From NCBI RefSeq assembly GCF_963676275.1, contig NZ_OY781091.1:2210775-2274774 (forward strand): a DNA stretch of 64,000 bases, in the 5' to 3' direction. The translations under genes and the position numbers were made by a program. Shown here piece after piece: positions 49,251 through 56,938 of this stretch; the stretch's first letter is position 1; each line of letters begins with the position of its first letter. The stretch comes from an uncultured Cohaesibacter sp. GTDB lineage: Bacteria; Pseudomonadota; Alphaproteobacteria; Rhizobiales; Cohaesibacteraceae. Below the pieces are notes generated by a model. That model was not told the origin of the DNA, made no database searches, and worked only from the letters and a program-made list of their open reading frames with translations.

Positions 49251-50405
49251 GTGTCACAGAAAAAGGCAATTGAATTCATTTCCAAACTGGTCTCGTTTGA
49301 TACCAGCTCCGCAAAGTCCAATCTTGAGCTGATCGGCTATGTCAAAGACTATTTGTCCGGCTTTGGCATCGAGAGCAGCCTTGTCTATAACGAAGACGAA
49401 ACCAAAGCCAACCTGTTTGCCGTGATCGGGCCCAGAGTGGAAGGGGGTATCATTCTGAGCGGTCATACCGATTGCGTGCCGGTTGAAGGGCAGCCATGGG
49501 ACAGTGATCCATTCACTGTGGTGGAAAGGGATGGAAATCTTTATGGGCGTGGGGTCGCCGACATGAAGAGTTTCTCCGCCATTGCACTCTCGCTCGTGCC
49601 GGAAATGCTCAAGGCCAACCTCAAGAAACCGATCATTCTGGCTCTTTCCTACGATGAGGAAACGGGCTGCGTTGGTGCGCCATTCATGATCGAGGAGATC
49701 ATCAAGCAGGTTCCAAAACCCGCCGCAGCCATTGTCGGCGAGCCAACCCTGATGAAGATGGTCAATGCCCACAAGGGTATCAATGTCTTCAAGACCACGG
49801 TCATCGGGCAGGAAGCCCATTCCTCGAAAATCCATCTCGGCGTCAGTGCCGTAATGACAGCCGCAAAGCTCGTTTGTTTCCTTGAAGGGCAGTTGGCGCA
49901 TTATCAGCAACATGACTATCCCGACAGCGGTTTCGAGCCGCCTTATACAACGGTTCATGTCGGCATGATTGAAGGCGGCACCGCACCCAATATCGTATCC
50001 AGAGAATGCACTTTCTATTGGGACGTACGTGACATGCCATGGGACCGGATCAGCGATATTGCCGACCGGTTCGAGGAATATTGCGCGACCTTGCGCAAGG
50101 AAATGCAGGCGGTCGCGCCCGGTGCGGACATCGTGACGGAAATCATCGCCGCAGCGCCTCCGCTCGCTCCGGAGGAAAATGGCGCAGCAGAAGCCATCTG
50201 CCGCCATCTGACGGGCCATAATAGTGGCAGCGTGGTGCCATATGGAACCGAGGGCGGGCAATATCAGGAAGCCGGTATTTCCACGATCGTGTGTGGCCCC
50301 GGCTCCATCGATCAGGCCCATAAAGCCAACGAGTTCATCAAGCTTACCGAAATCGATAAAGGCGTGGAGTTCATCTCCAAAGTGATCGATTTCCAAACAA
50401 AATAA
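49251..50405 (+). CDS. argE: M20-family amidohydrolase, acetylornithine deacetylase-like (ArgE)
   Basis: This 384-residue zinc enzyme removes an acyl group from an N-acyl amino acid. It follows the ArgE plan. His in ILSGHTDCVPVEGQPW (about residues 67-82) is a metal ligand, and Asp comes from the DMKSF segment in YGRGVADMKSF (about 97-107). The catalytic Glu pair is in LALSYDEETGCVGA (about 129-142). The dimerisation domain is at about 180-290, and the final metal His is probably in GSIDQAHKANEF (about 348-359). The start is GTG at 49251, preceded by AGGAAAAGAG. Position ahead of a peptide-type ABC transporter and divergent from a LysR regulator argues for catabolism of imported N-acyl amino acids or small peptides rather than arginine synthesis, so the symbol reflects family only. 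Confidence 0.85.
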   Translation: MSQKKAIEFISKLVSFDTSSAKSNLELIGYVKDYLSGFGIESSLVYNEDETKANLFAVIGPRVEGGIILSGHTDCVPVEGQPWDSDPFTVVERDGNLYGRGVADMKSFSAIALSLVPEMLKANLKKPIILALSYDEETGCVGAPFMIEEIIKQVPKPAAAIVGEPTLMKMVNAHKGINVFKTTVIGQEAHSSKIHLGVSAVMTAAKLVCFLEGQLAHYQQHDYPDSGFEPPYTTVHVGMIEGGTAPNIVSRECTFYWDVRDMPWDRISDIADRFEEYCATLRKEMQAVAPGADIVTEIIAAAPPLAPEENGAAEAICRHLTGHNSGSVVPYGTEGGQYQEAGISTIVCGPGSIDQAHKANEFIKLTEIDKGVEFISKVIDFQTK

Positions 50406-50532
50406 TGAATCGCAGCAGGTCTGGATTACGGGAATATGTGGTCAACAGACTTGTACAAAAATATGCGATCACGTAACAAAAAGAAATGTGAAGAGCATAA
50501 AACGTCATCTTGTATCAAAAAGGGAACAGAGA

Positions 50533-52131
50533 ATGACACTTTCTAAAAAATCACTGTTGGTGGCTGCAGCTATCGGGGCCATGGCTTTTGCCGCTCCTTC
50601 GCAAGCGCAAACATTCAAATATGCATTTCAGGGCGATCTGGGCTCTCTGGACCCATACAGCCTCAATGAGACATTTACGCTCGGTTTCCAGGGTAATATC
50701 TATGATGCCTTGACCGCCTATGACGAAAATCTGAAACTTATTCCGGGACTAGCCACTTCCTGGGAAAATCCGGCGCCGGACAAATGGATCTTGCATCTGC
50801 GTGAAGGTGTGAAGTTCCATAATGGCAACGATTTTAATGCCGATGACGTGATCTTCTCCTGGAAGCGTGCCCAGACCGAAGGGTCTGACCTTCGCGGCCG
50901 TGCCGGTCAGATCTCCGACATGAAGAAAATCGATGACTTCACCATTGAGGCCACCACGTCTCAGCCCAATGCTGTCATCATGCAGGATCTTACGCTGCTT
51001 TACATCATGGACAAGGAATGGTGCGAAGAGCATGACACGGTAGAAGCCACCAGCCCGAGCGATACCAACACCAACAACTATGCAAACCTGCATGAGAACG
51101 GCACTGGCCCATTCATGGTTGTTGAGCGTCAGCCTGATGTGAAAACCACTCTGGTTCGCTTTGATGGCTATTGGAAAGACATCAAGAGCAACGTCAAGGA
51201 TATCGAATTCACCCCCATCACGCAGGCTTCCACGCGCGTAGCCGCTCTGATTTCCGGTGAGATGGATCTGGTTTACCCGGTTGCCGTGCAGGACTGGAAA
51301 CGTCTGGACGAAGCTGAAGGCGTAAAGCCTCTGACCGGCCCTGAAGCCCGTACCATTTTCCTTGGCATGGACCAGTTCCGCGACGAACTGCTCTATTCCA
51401 ACATCAAGGGCAAGAACCCGTTCAAGGACAAGAAAGTCCGTGAAGCCTTCGCTCATGCCATCAATCTTGATGCGATCAAGAAGAAGATCATGCGCGATTC
51501 TTCCACTTCTGCCGGTATCCTGATCGCGCCTCAGATCAACGGTTACAACGCCGAGATCGCAGAGCCCTATAATTATGATCCGAAGCTCTCCAAGAAACTG
51601 CTCGAAGAAGCCGGTTATCCAGATGGTTTTGAAGTCAGCATGGATTGCCCGAACGACCGTTATGTCAATGACGAGAAGGTCTGTCAGGCCGTTGCTTCGA
51701 TGCTTGCCAAGGTTGGCATCAAGATTGATCTCAACGCTCAGCCAAAATCGAAATATTTTGCCAAGATTTTGCCTACCGGCGGCTTTGACACCAGCTTCTA
51801 TCTGCTTGGCTGGACTCCGGGCTCCATCGATGCGCACAACGCTATCGTTAACCTGATGCACTCTTTCGACAAGGATGCACAGAAGGGCATGTTCAACCTC
51901 GGTCATTATTCCAATGCCCGCGTCGATGAACTGACCGACGAAATCGGCAAGGAAACGGATCCGACCAAACGTCAGGCCATGATCGATGAAGCATTCCAGA
52001 TCGTGAAAGACGAAGTCGGTTATCTGCCTTTGCACCAGCAGCCTCTTTCCTGGGGCGTGCGTGAAGGCGTTTCTGTTGTCCAGCGCGCCGACAATATTCT
52101 GGACTTCCGCAACGTTGTTCTTCCTGAATAA
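50533..52131 (+). CDS. peptide-type ABC transporter substrate-binding protein (family 5)
   Basis: This 532-residue periplasmic protein would capture a peptide or similar solute. The signal peptide MTLSKKSLLVAAAIGAMAFAAPSQAQ is cleaved after Ser-Gln-Ala. The mature part has the family 5 start TFKYAFQGDLGSLDPYSLNETFT, then LIPGLATSWENPAPDKWILHLREGVKFHNGNDFNADDVIFSW (about 75-115), the SBP_bac_5 signature. The C-terminal lobe includes KKVREAFAHAINLDAIKKKI and the ending QQPLSWGVREGVSVVQRADNILDFR. I chose ATG 50533, preceded by AGGGAACAGAGA, since the upstream extension to 50488 lacks signal-peptide character. A terminator-like hairpin between this gene and the permeases fits higher expression of the binding protein. 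Confidence 0.93.
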   Translation: MTLSKKSLLVAAAIGAMAFAAPSQAQTFKYAFQGDLGSLDPYSLNETFTLGFQGNIYDALTAYDENLKLIPGLATSWENPAPDKWILHLREGVKFHNGNDFNADDVIFSWKRAQTEGSDLRGRAGQISDMKKIDDFTIEATTSQPNAVIMQDLTLLYIMDKEWCEEHDTVEATSPSDTNTNNYANLHENGTGPFMVVERQPDVKTTLVRFDGYWKDIKSNVKDIEFTPITQASTRVAALISGEMDLVYPVAVQDWKRLDEAEGVKPLTGPEARTIFLGMDQFRDELLYSNIKGKNPFKDKKVREAFAHAINLDAIKKKIMRDSSTSAGILIAPQINGYNAEIAEPYNYDPKLSKKLLEEAGYPDGFEVSMDCPNDRYVNDEKVCQAVASMLAKVGIKIDLNAQPKSKYFAKILPTGGFDTSFYLLGWTPGSIDAHNAIVNLMHSFDKDAQKGMFNLGHYSNARVDELTDEIGKETDPTKRQAMIDEAFQIVKDEVGYLPLHQQPLSWGVREGVSVVQRADNILDFRNVVLPE

Positions 52132-52148
52132 CAAAAACAATAACATCT

Positions 52149-52176
52149 CCCGGGCATCGCAGAATGCCCGGGTTTT
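52149..52176 (+). terminator. intercistronic attenuator after the binding-protein gene
   Basis: CCCGGGCAT (52149-52157) and ATGCCCGGG (52164-52172) pair perfectly with a 6-base loop and are followed by TTTT. It should stop part of the transcripts before the permease genes. Confidence 0.8.
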
Positions 52177-52228
52177 GCTTTGATGGATTTTCCGCAAGCA
52201 AACAACTCGATCTCAGGGAGCAAATTCC

Positions 52229-53212
52229 GTGATTTCATTCATAGTGAAACGGCTGCTGCAGAGCGTGATGGTCATGTTGACTGTGGCATTCGTCGCTTTT
52301 GCACTGTTCAATTATGTCGGCGATCCGATCAGCAATATGGTTGGACAGGACACGACCGTTGCAGAACGCGAGCAATTGCGCGAGCAGCTTGGGCTGAATG
52401 ACCCGTTCCTTGTGCAGTTTGGTCGTTTCGTTGGCCATGCCGTGCAGGGGGACTTCGGTCTATCCTACCGCCACAAACAACCGGTCAGTGACCTGATTGC
52501 CGAACGTATGCCGGCAACGCTGGAACTGTCCTTCATTTCGGCCCTGATGTCTCTGGTTTTGGGTATCCCCTTGGGGATTTATACGGCCCTGCATCGAGAA
52601 AGCATCATCACCAAGCTCATCATGACCGGATCGCTGATTGGTGTTTCCCTGCCAACCTTCCTGATCGGCATTTTGATGATCCTGCTGTTTGGTGTTGTCT
52701 GGCGCATCTTGCCGACATTCGGGCGAGGGGACGTTGTCCAACTTGGCTGGTGGTCGACCGGCTTCCTTACAAAGACCGGCCTTCAATCCATCATTATGCC
52801 TGCCTTCACGCTGGCGCTGTTTCAGATGACGCTGATCATGCGTCTGGTGCGCGCCGAAATGCTTGAAGTGATGCGCACTGATTTCGTCAAATTCGCCAGA
52901 GCGCGCGGGTTGCCGGAGCGTTCGATCAATTATCGCCACGCCCTGAAGAATACTCTTGTTCCGGTGATTACCATCACGGGCCTTCAGATCGGTTCGATCA
53001 TTGCCTTCGCCATCATTACCGAAAGCGTGTTTCAGTGGCCAGGCATGGGGCTGCTGTTCATTCAGGCTATCAACGATGTCGATATCCCGATCATGGCTGC
53101 CTATCTGGTGATGATTGCGCTGTTTTTCGTGGTGATCAACCTCGTGGTCGATGTGTTGTATTTTCTTGTTGATCCGCGCCTGCGCGTAGACCGCGCCTCT
53201 GGCGGTCACTGA
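52229..53212 (+). CDS. peptide ABC transporter permease (DppB/OppB-type)
   Basis: This 327-residue inner-membrane permease has the DppB layout. The first helix is FIVKRLLQSVMVMLTVAFVAFALFNYVGDPI. A periplasmic segment follows with REQLRE and GHAVQGDFGLSYRHKQPVSDLIAERMPATLELSF, then five more helices. The cytosolic coupling loop is EVMRTDFVKFARARGLPERSINYRHALKNTLVPVIT (about residues 210-245). The C-terminus VVDVLYFLVDPRLRV is characteristic of the family. It follows the attenuator and precedes the second permease gene by 34 bases. Secure family assignment; solute unknown. Confidence 0.94.
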   Translation: MISFIVKRLLQSVMVMLTVAFVAFALFNYVGDPISNMVGQDTTVAEREQLREQLGLNDPFLVQFGRFVGHAVQGDFGLSYRHKQPVSDLIAERMPATLELSFISALMSLVLGIPLGIYTALHRESIITKLIMTGSLIGVSLPTFLIGILMILLFGVVWRILPTFGRGDVVQLGWWSTGFLTKTGLQSIIMPAFTLALFQMTLIMRLVRAEMLEVMRTDFVKFARARGLPERSINYRHALKNTLVPVITITGLQIGSIIAFAIITESVFQWPGMGLLFIQAINDVDIPIMAAYLVMIALFFVVINLVVDVLYFLVDPRLRVDRASGGH

Positions 53213-53246
53213 GAGATGTCCCAATGGTAAATCAGGAATATTTCCA

Positions 53247-54164
53247 ATGAAACAAGCCCTGAAACGGTTTTTTGACGGCGACCTTTGGTACAGCTTCTCC
53301 CATTCGCCTATCGTCATTCTGTCGGCTGTGGTGACGCTGGTCATCATTCTGGCCGCCACTTTCGCCCCATGGATTGCTCCGCACAATCCTTTCGATCTCG
53401 CTGCGATCGACATCATGGATTCAAACCTGCCACCGGCATGGAATGAATTTGATGGCGACATGCGCTTCCTGCTTGGAACGGACGATCAGGGCCGCGATAT
53501 TCTCTCCACCATTCTCTATGGTGCCCGGATTTCGCTGCTTGTCGGCTTTGCCTCCGTTGCCTTCTCCGTCATCCTTGGTGTCGGCCTTGGCCTCGTCAGC
53601 GGCTATGTTGGTGGTCGCACGGATACTTTCATCATGCGCATCGCGGATGTGCAGCTGTCCTTTCCGGCAATTCTGATCGCCCTGCTGATCGATGGTGTGG
53701 CCCGCGGTATTTTCCCACGCGAGCTGCATGACGATCTCGCGGTCTATGTACTCATTTTCGCCATCGGCATTTCCGGCTGGGTGCAATATGCCCGTACTGT
53801 TCGTGGTGCCACCATGGTCGAGAAGGGCAAGGAATATGTGCAGGCGGCCCGCGTCATCGGCATTCGCCCCGGCACGATCCTGTTCCGTCATATTCTGCCC
53901 AATGTGACTGGTCCCGTTCTGGTTATCGGCACCATCCATCTGGCTCTGGCCATCATCACCGAAGCAACCCTGAGCTTCCTTGGTGTCGGCGTTCCGCCTA
54001 CCACGCCTTCGCTGGGCACGCTGATCCGCATCGGCAACGACTATCTCTTCTCCGGAGAGTGGTGGATCACGATTTTCCCCGGTATCGCGCTCATTCTGCT
54101 CGTCCTCGCCGTCAACCTTCTTGGTGATTGGCTGCGCGACGCACTCAACCCGAAACTGCGATAA
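53247..54164 (+). CDS. peptide ABC transporter permease (DppC/OppC-type)
   Basis: This 305-residue permease is the partner of the DppB-type protein. The N-terminus has the OppC_N helix (SPIVILSAVVTLVIILAATFAPWIAPHNPFDL). The segment FLLGTDDQGRDILSTILYGARISLLVGFASVAFSVILGVGLGLVSGY (about 73-118) is the DppC hallmark. The coupling loop is EKGKEYVQAARVIGIRPGTILFRHILPNVTGPVLV (about 192-226), and the ending AVNLLGDWLRDALNPKLR is typical. The ATPase gene starts 15 bases later. Assignment is secure. Confidence 0.95.
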   Translation: MKQALKRFFDGDLWYSFSHSPIVILSAVVTLVIILAATFAPWIAPHNPFDLAAIDIMDSNLPPAWNEFDGDMRFLLGTDDQGRDILSTILYGARISLLVGFASVAFSVILGVGLGLVSGYVGGRTDTFIMRIADVQLSFPAILIALLIDGVARGIFPRELHDDLAVYVLIFAIGISGWVQYARTVRGATMVEKGKEYVQAARVIGIRPGTILFRHILPNVTGPVLVIGTIHLALAIITEATLSFLGVGVPPTTPSLGTLIRIGNDYLFSGEWWITIFPGIALILLVLAVNLLGDWLRDALNPKLR

Positions 54165-54178
54165 GGCGAGGTGAAGAA

Positions 54179-55888
54179 ATGACTCTTCTGGAAGTTAAGG
54201 ATCTTCGTATCGAATTCCCCAGCAGACGGGGAACCATGGTCGCCGTAGACAAGGTTTCGCTCAAGGTCAATCCGGGTGAAGTGCTCGGTGTGGTCGGCGA
54301 GTCCGGCGCAGGCAAGTCCACCATCGGCAATGCCGTCATCGGACTGCTGGAGCCTCCCGGTCGCATGGCTGCCGGTGAGGTCTATCTGCAAGGCGAGCGG
54401 ATCGACAATATTAGCGACCGCGAGAAGCGTAAATTGCGCGGCAAGCGTATCGGCATGATCTTTCAGGATCCGCTGACCTCGCTTGATCCGCTTCAGACAA
54501 TCGAGAAACAGCTGGTGGAAACCATCATGCTGCATCTTGATCTGAATGAAGAGGAAGCCAGACAACGCGCAGTGGACATGTTGCGGCAGGTCGGCATTCC
54601 CGACCCGGAAAACCGTGTGAAGCAATATCCGCATCAATTCTCGGGCGGCATGCGTCAGCGTGTGGTCATCGCTCTGGCGCTTTGTGCCGAGCCGGAAGTC
54701 ATCATCGCCGATGAACCGACCACCGCTCTGGACGTATCCATTCAGGCCCAGATTCTGGAACTGATCAAGAAGCTCTGCGTCGAGAAGAATGTCGGCATGA
54801 TGATCATCACCCACGACATGGGCGTGATTGCCGATATTACCGACCGTGTCGCGGTCATGTATCACGGCAGTCTGGTAGAGGAGGGGCCGACATCCAAGAT
54901 TCTTGGCGACCCGGACCATCCTTACACCCAGAGCCTGATCAGCGCCGTGCCGCGCCCGGACAAAAGGCTGGAGCGGTTCCCGCTGGTTGAATATATCGAA
55001 TCCGCAGGTGAAACCAAAAAAAGCCTCGATGTGGCCAATCACTGGCTCGGACAGGCGCGCGATTTTGGGGATCACTATACCGGTCCGCTGATCCATGTCG
55101 AAAATCTCTATATGCGGTTTTTGACCAGAAATTCGATCTTCCGGAAAAATCGTCAATATTTTGACGCCGTGAAGGACGCCAATTTCGAAATCAATTCCGG
55201 CGAGATTTTCGGTCTTGTGGGCGAGAGCGGCAGCGGCAAGTCAACCATCGCACGGATGATCTCCGGTCTTTACACCCCGGCAGAAGGCAGCATTTACTTT
55301 GCCGGAACAGATCTGACCAAGATCACCACCGAGAAAAAGCGCGATCATTTTCGACGTCAGATGCAGATGATCTTTCAGGATCCCTTCTCTTCGCTCAATC
55401 CGCGCAAGAAGGTCATGGATATTGTCGCAGAACCAATCCGCTTCCATGGATTGGCCAGCTCGCGTGCGGAAACGGAAAGCATCGTTCGCGATTTGCTCGA
55501 TCATGTCGGGCTCGGCGACAAGGCTGCGCTTAAATATCCGCATGAATTTTCAGGTGGCCAGCGTCAGCGTATTTCCATCGCCCGCGCTCTTGCGACAAGA
55601 CCGCGTTTCCTGATCTGCGATGAACCAACTTCTGCGCTTGACGTGTCCATTCAGGCCCAGATTCTGAATTTGCTGAAGGATCTACAGGCAGAACTTGGCC
55701 TGACCATGCTGTTCATCAGCCATGATTTGCCCGTGATCCGTCAGATGTGCGACAAGGTCGGCGTCATGCGGCACGGTCAATTGCTAGAGGTTGCCGATAC
55801 CGAACAGCTGTTTGAAAATCCTCAGCATGAATATTCCCAACATTTGCTCGACCTGATGCCCAAACTGTCAAATGTTAAGGCAGCTTGA
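54179..55888 (+). CDS. peptide ABC transporter ATPase, two fused domains (DppD-DppF type)
   Basis: This 569-residue protein contains both ATPase halves of the importer. Domain 1 (about residues 3-255) has Walker A GVVGESGAGKSTIGNAVIGL, signature FSGGMRQRVVIALAL, Walker B VIIADEPTTALDVSIQ and H-loop MIITHDMGV, followed by an oligopeptide C-terminal segment (DHPYTQSLISAVP). Domain 2 (about 310-560) has Walker A GLVGESGSGKSTIARMISGL, signature FSGGQRQRISIARALATRP, Walker B LICDEPTSALDVSIQ and H-loop MLFISHDLPVI. Fused DppDF proteins are common in this transporter family. I chose ATG 54179 (MTLLEVKDL), preceded by AGGCGAGGTGA. Last gene of the operon; a terminator follows at 55931. Confidence 0.95.
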   Translation: MTLLEVKDLRIEFPSRRGTMVAVDKVSLKVNPGEVLGVVGESGAGKSTIGNAVIGLLEPPGRMAAGEVYLQGERIDNISDREKRKLRGKRIGMIFQDPLTSLDPLQTIEKQLVETIMLHLDLNEEEARQRAVDMLRQVGIPDPENRVKQYPHQFSGGMRQRVVIALALCAEPEVIIADEPTTALDVSIQAQILELIKKLCVEKNVGMMIITHDMGVIADITDRVAVMYHGSLVEEGPTSKILGDPDHPYTQSLISAVPRPDKRLERFPLVEYIESAGETKKSLDVANHWLGQARDFGDHYTGPLIHVENLYMRFLTRNSIFRKNRQYFDAVKDANFEINSGEIFGLVGESGSGKSTIARMISGLYTPAEGSIYFAGTDLTKITTEKKRDHFRRQMQMIFQDPFSSLNPRKKVMDIVAEPIRFHGLASSRAETESIVRDLLDHVGLGDKAALKYPHEFSGGQRQRISIARALATRPRFLICDEPTSALDVSIQAQILNLLKDLQAELGLTMLFISHDLPVIRQMCDKVGVMRHGQLLEVADTEQLFENPQHEYSQHLLDLMPKLSNVKAA

Positions 55889-55930
55889 TCAGTCAACTTT
55901 CAGGCCAGTCAAAGCAGAGAGATAAAAGTC

Positions 55931-55958
55931 AAAAGCGCGGTTTACCACCGCGCTTTTT
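55931..55958 (+). terminator. rho-independent terminator of the peptide transporter operon
   Basis: AAAAGCGCGGT (55931-55941) and ACCGCGCTTTT (55947-55957) form a perfect 11-base-pair stem with a 5-base loop, running into a T-tract. Confidence 0.9.
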
Positions 55959-56110
55959 TTATTTCGCCCTAGCCAAGGGGGCCGAATTGTACAGAAAAGG
56001 ATAAAATAATTTAAACATATCATGAGGTTATGGTGTGTAGATGCTATTGTGCCTACCTGCGGTGTGCATTATGGTAAATGATATATTTGATCGTGCCGAG
56101 AGTGATGTTC

Positions 56111-56296
56111 ATGTTTTGGATGATTGTTGCCGCAGTGCTTTACCTGACGGGTTTTATTGTTTCATACGAATATCTCGGTTGGCCTGTTTCCCTGGTCTGG
56201 CTTATCCTACTTGTGCTCGCAGGCTATCAGTTCGTGCGCTTCACGTTGGTTGTCCAGAAAGGGGCGTCAGAAACAGTCCCGAGAGATGAGCTATAG
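56111..56296 (+). CDS. small hydrophobic membrane protein of unknown function
   Basis: This 61-residue protein, MFWMIVAAVLYLTGFIVSYEYLGWPVSLVWLILLVLAGYQFVRFTLVV and a short polar tail, has two membrane helices joined by a Tyr-Leu-Gly-Trp-Pro turn. GAGAG lies eight bases before ATG 56111, making this a better start than ATG 56105 or an upstream ATG at 56078. An overlapping frame in the same strand looks non-coding (Cys- and Arg-rich). The gene stands alone between the peptide transporter terminator and the glycogen operon. I do not recognise the family; the clean helix pattern and ribosome binding site support a real gene. Confidence 0.5.
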   Translation: MFWMIVAAVLYLTGFIVSYEYLGWPVSLVWLILLVLAGYQFVRFTLVVQKGASETVPRDEL

Positions 56297-56938
56297 AGTT
56301 TCTCATTGCGCGCGAAACTTGCCACGGTCGGGCAGAGCGTCGATGTCAGTCAGCTTCTGTTTCCGATGTCGAGACAACCGGCATCAGCAGGTCGCGACTC
56401 TCGCCATGTTGAGTGGCATAATGAAGATCTCGGCCCCGAATGCCTCGCTCCTTTCGTTACCGAAAAGATATCTATCTGAGCAATTTCCGAATCTGGTATG
56501 TTAGGTAACTATAACGGGTTGATATCGGCGACAGCAGGCTTTGCCACAAGCGGGAAACGACAGGGAAACCGGATCAGGTAACCTTTCTCTGGAAAGTGGA
56601 AATATTTTCTGTTTGGGGAAAACTGCCTATATTTCTGCTCAAGCAATGCGCACAATACAAAGGCATATGCTTAAAAATTGCGACAATTGCCAACTATCTT
56701 TCGGAGCGCTTGTATTTTTACGCAGAAGCGATAAACGATGAAATTCAGGTTTTGATTGTGGCACTAGTGGAAAACACGCAATCTGGATACTTTTGTGACA
56801 CATCAACATCGTATGGAACGTCATGTTTGCGATTTTTAAAGCAGGAGTGAGCAATAAAATTCGCAGATTGCATTCTGATATCCGGGGGTCATTCCTCGAC
56901 ATTGCCAATGGCTATATAACAACTGGACGTTCGGGCTC
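56297..56938. other. gene-free stretch upstream of the glycogen operon
   Basis: These 642 bases have several short overlapping open frames on both strands, none with a good start, length or composition. They become AT-rich from about 56,580. The promoter of glgP presumably lies in the last 150 bases. I see no strong hairpin or palindrome. A decayed gene is possible but I cannot show it. Confidence 0.45.
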
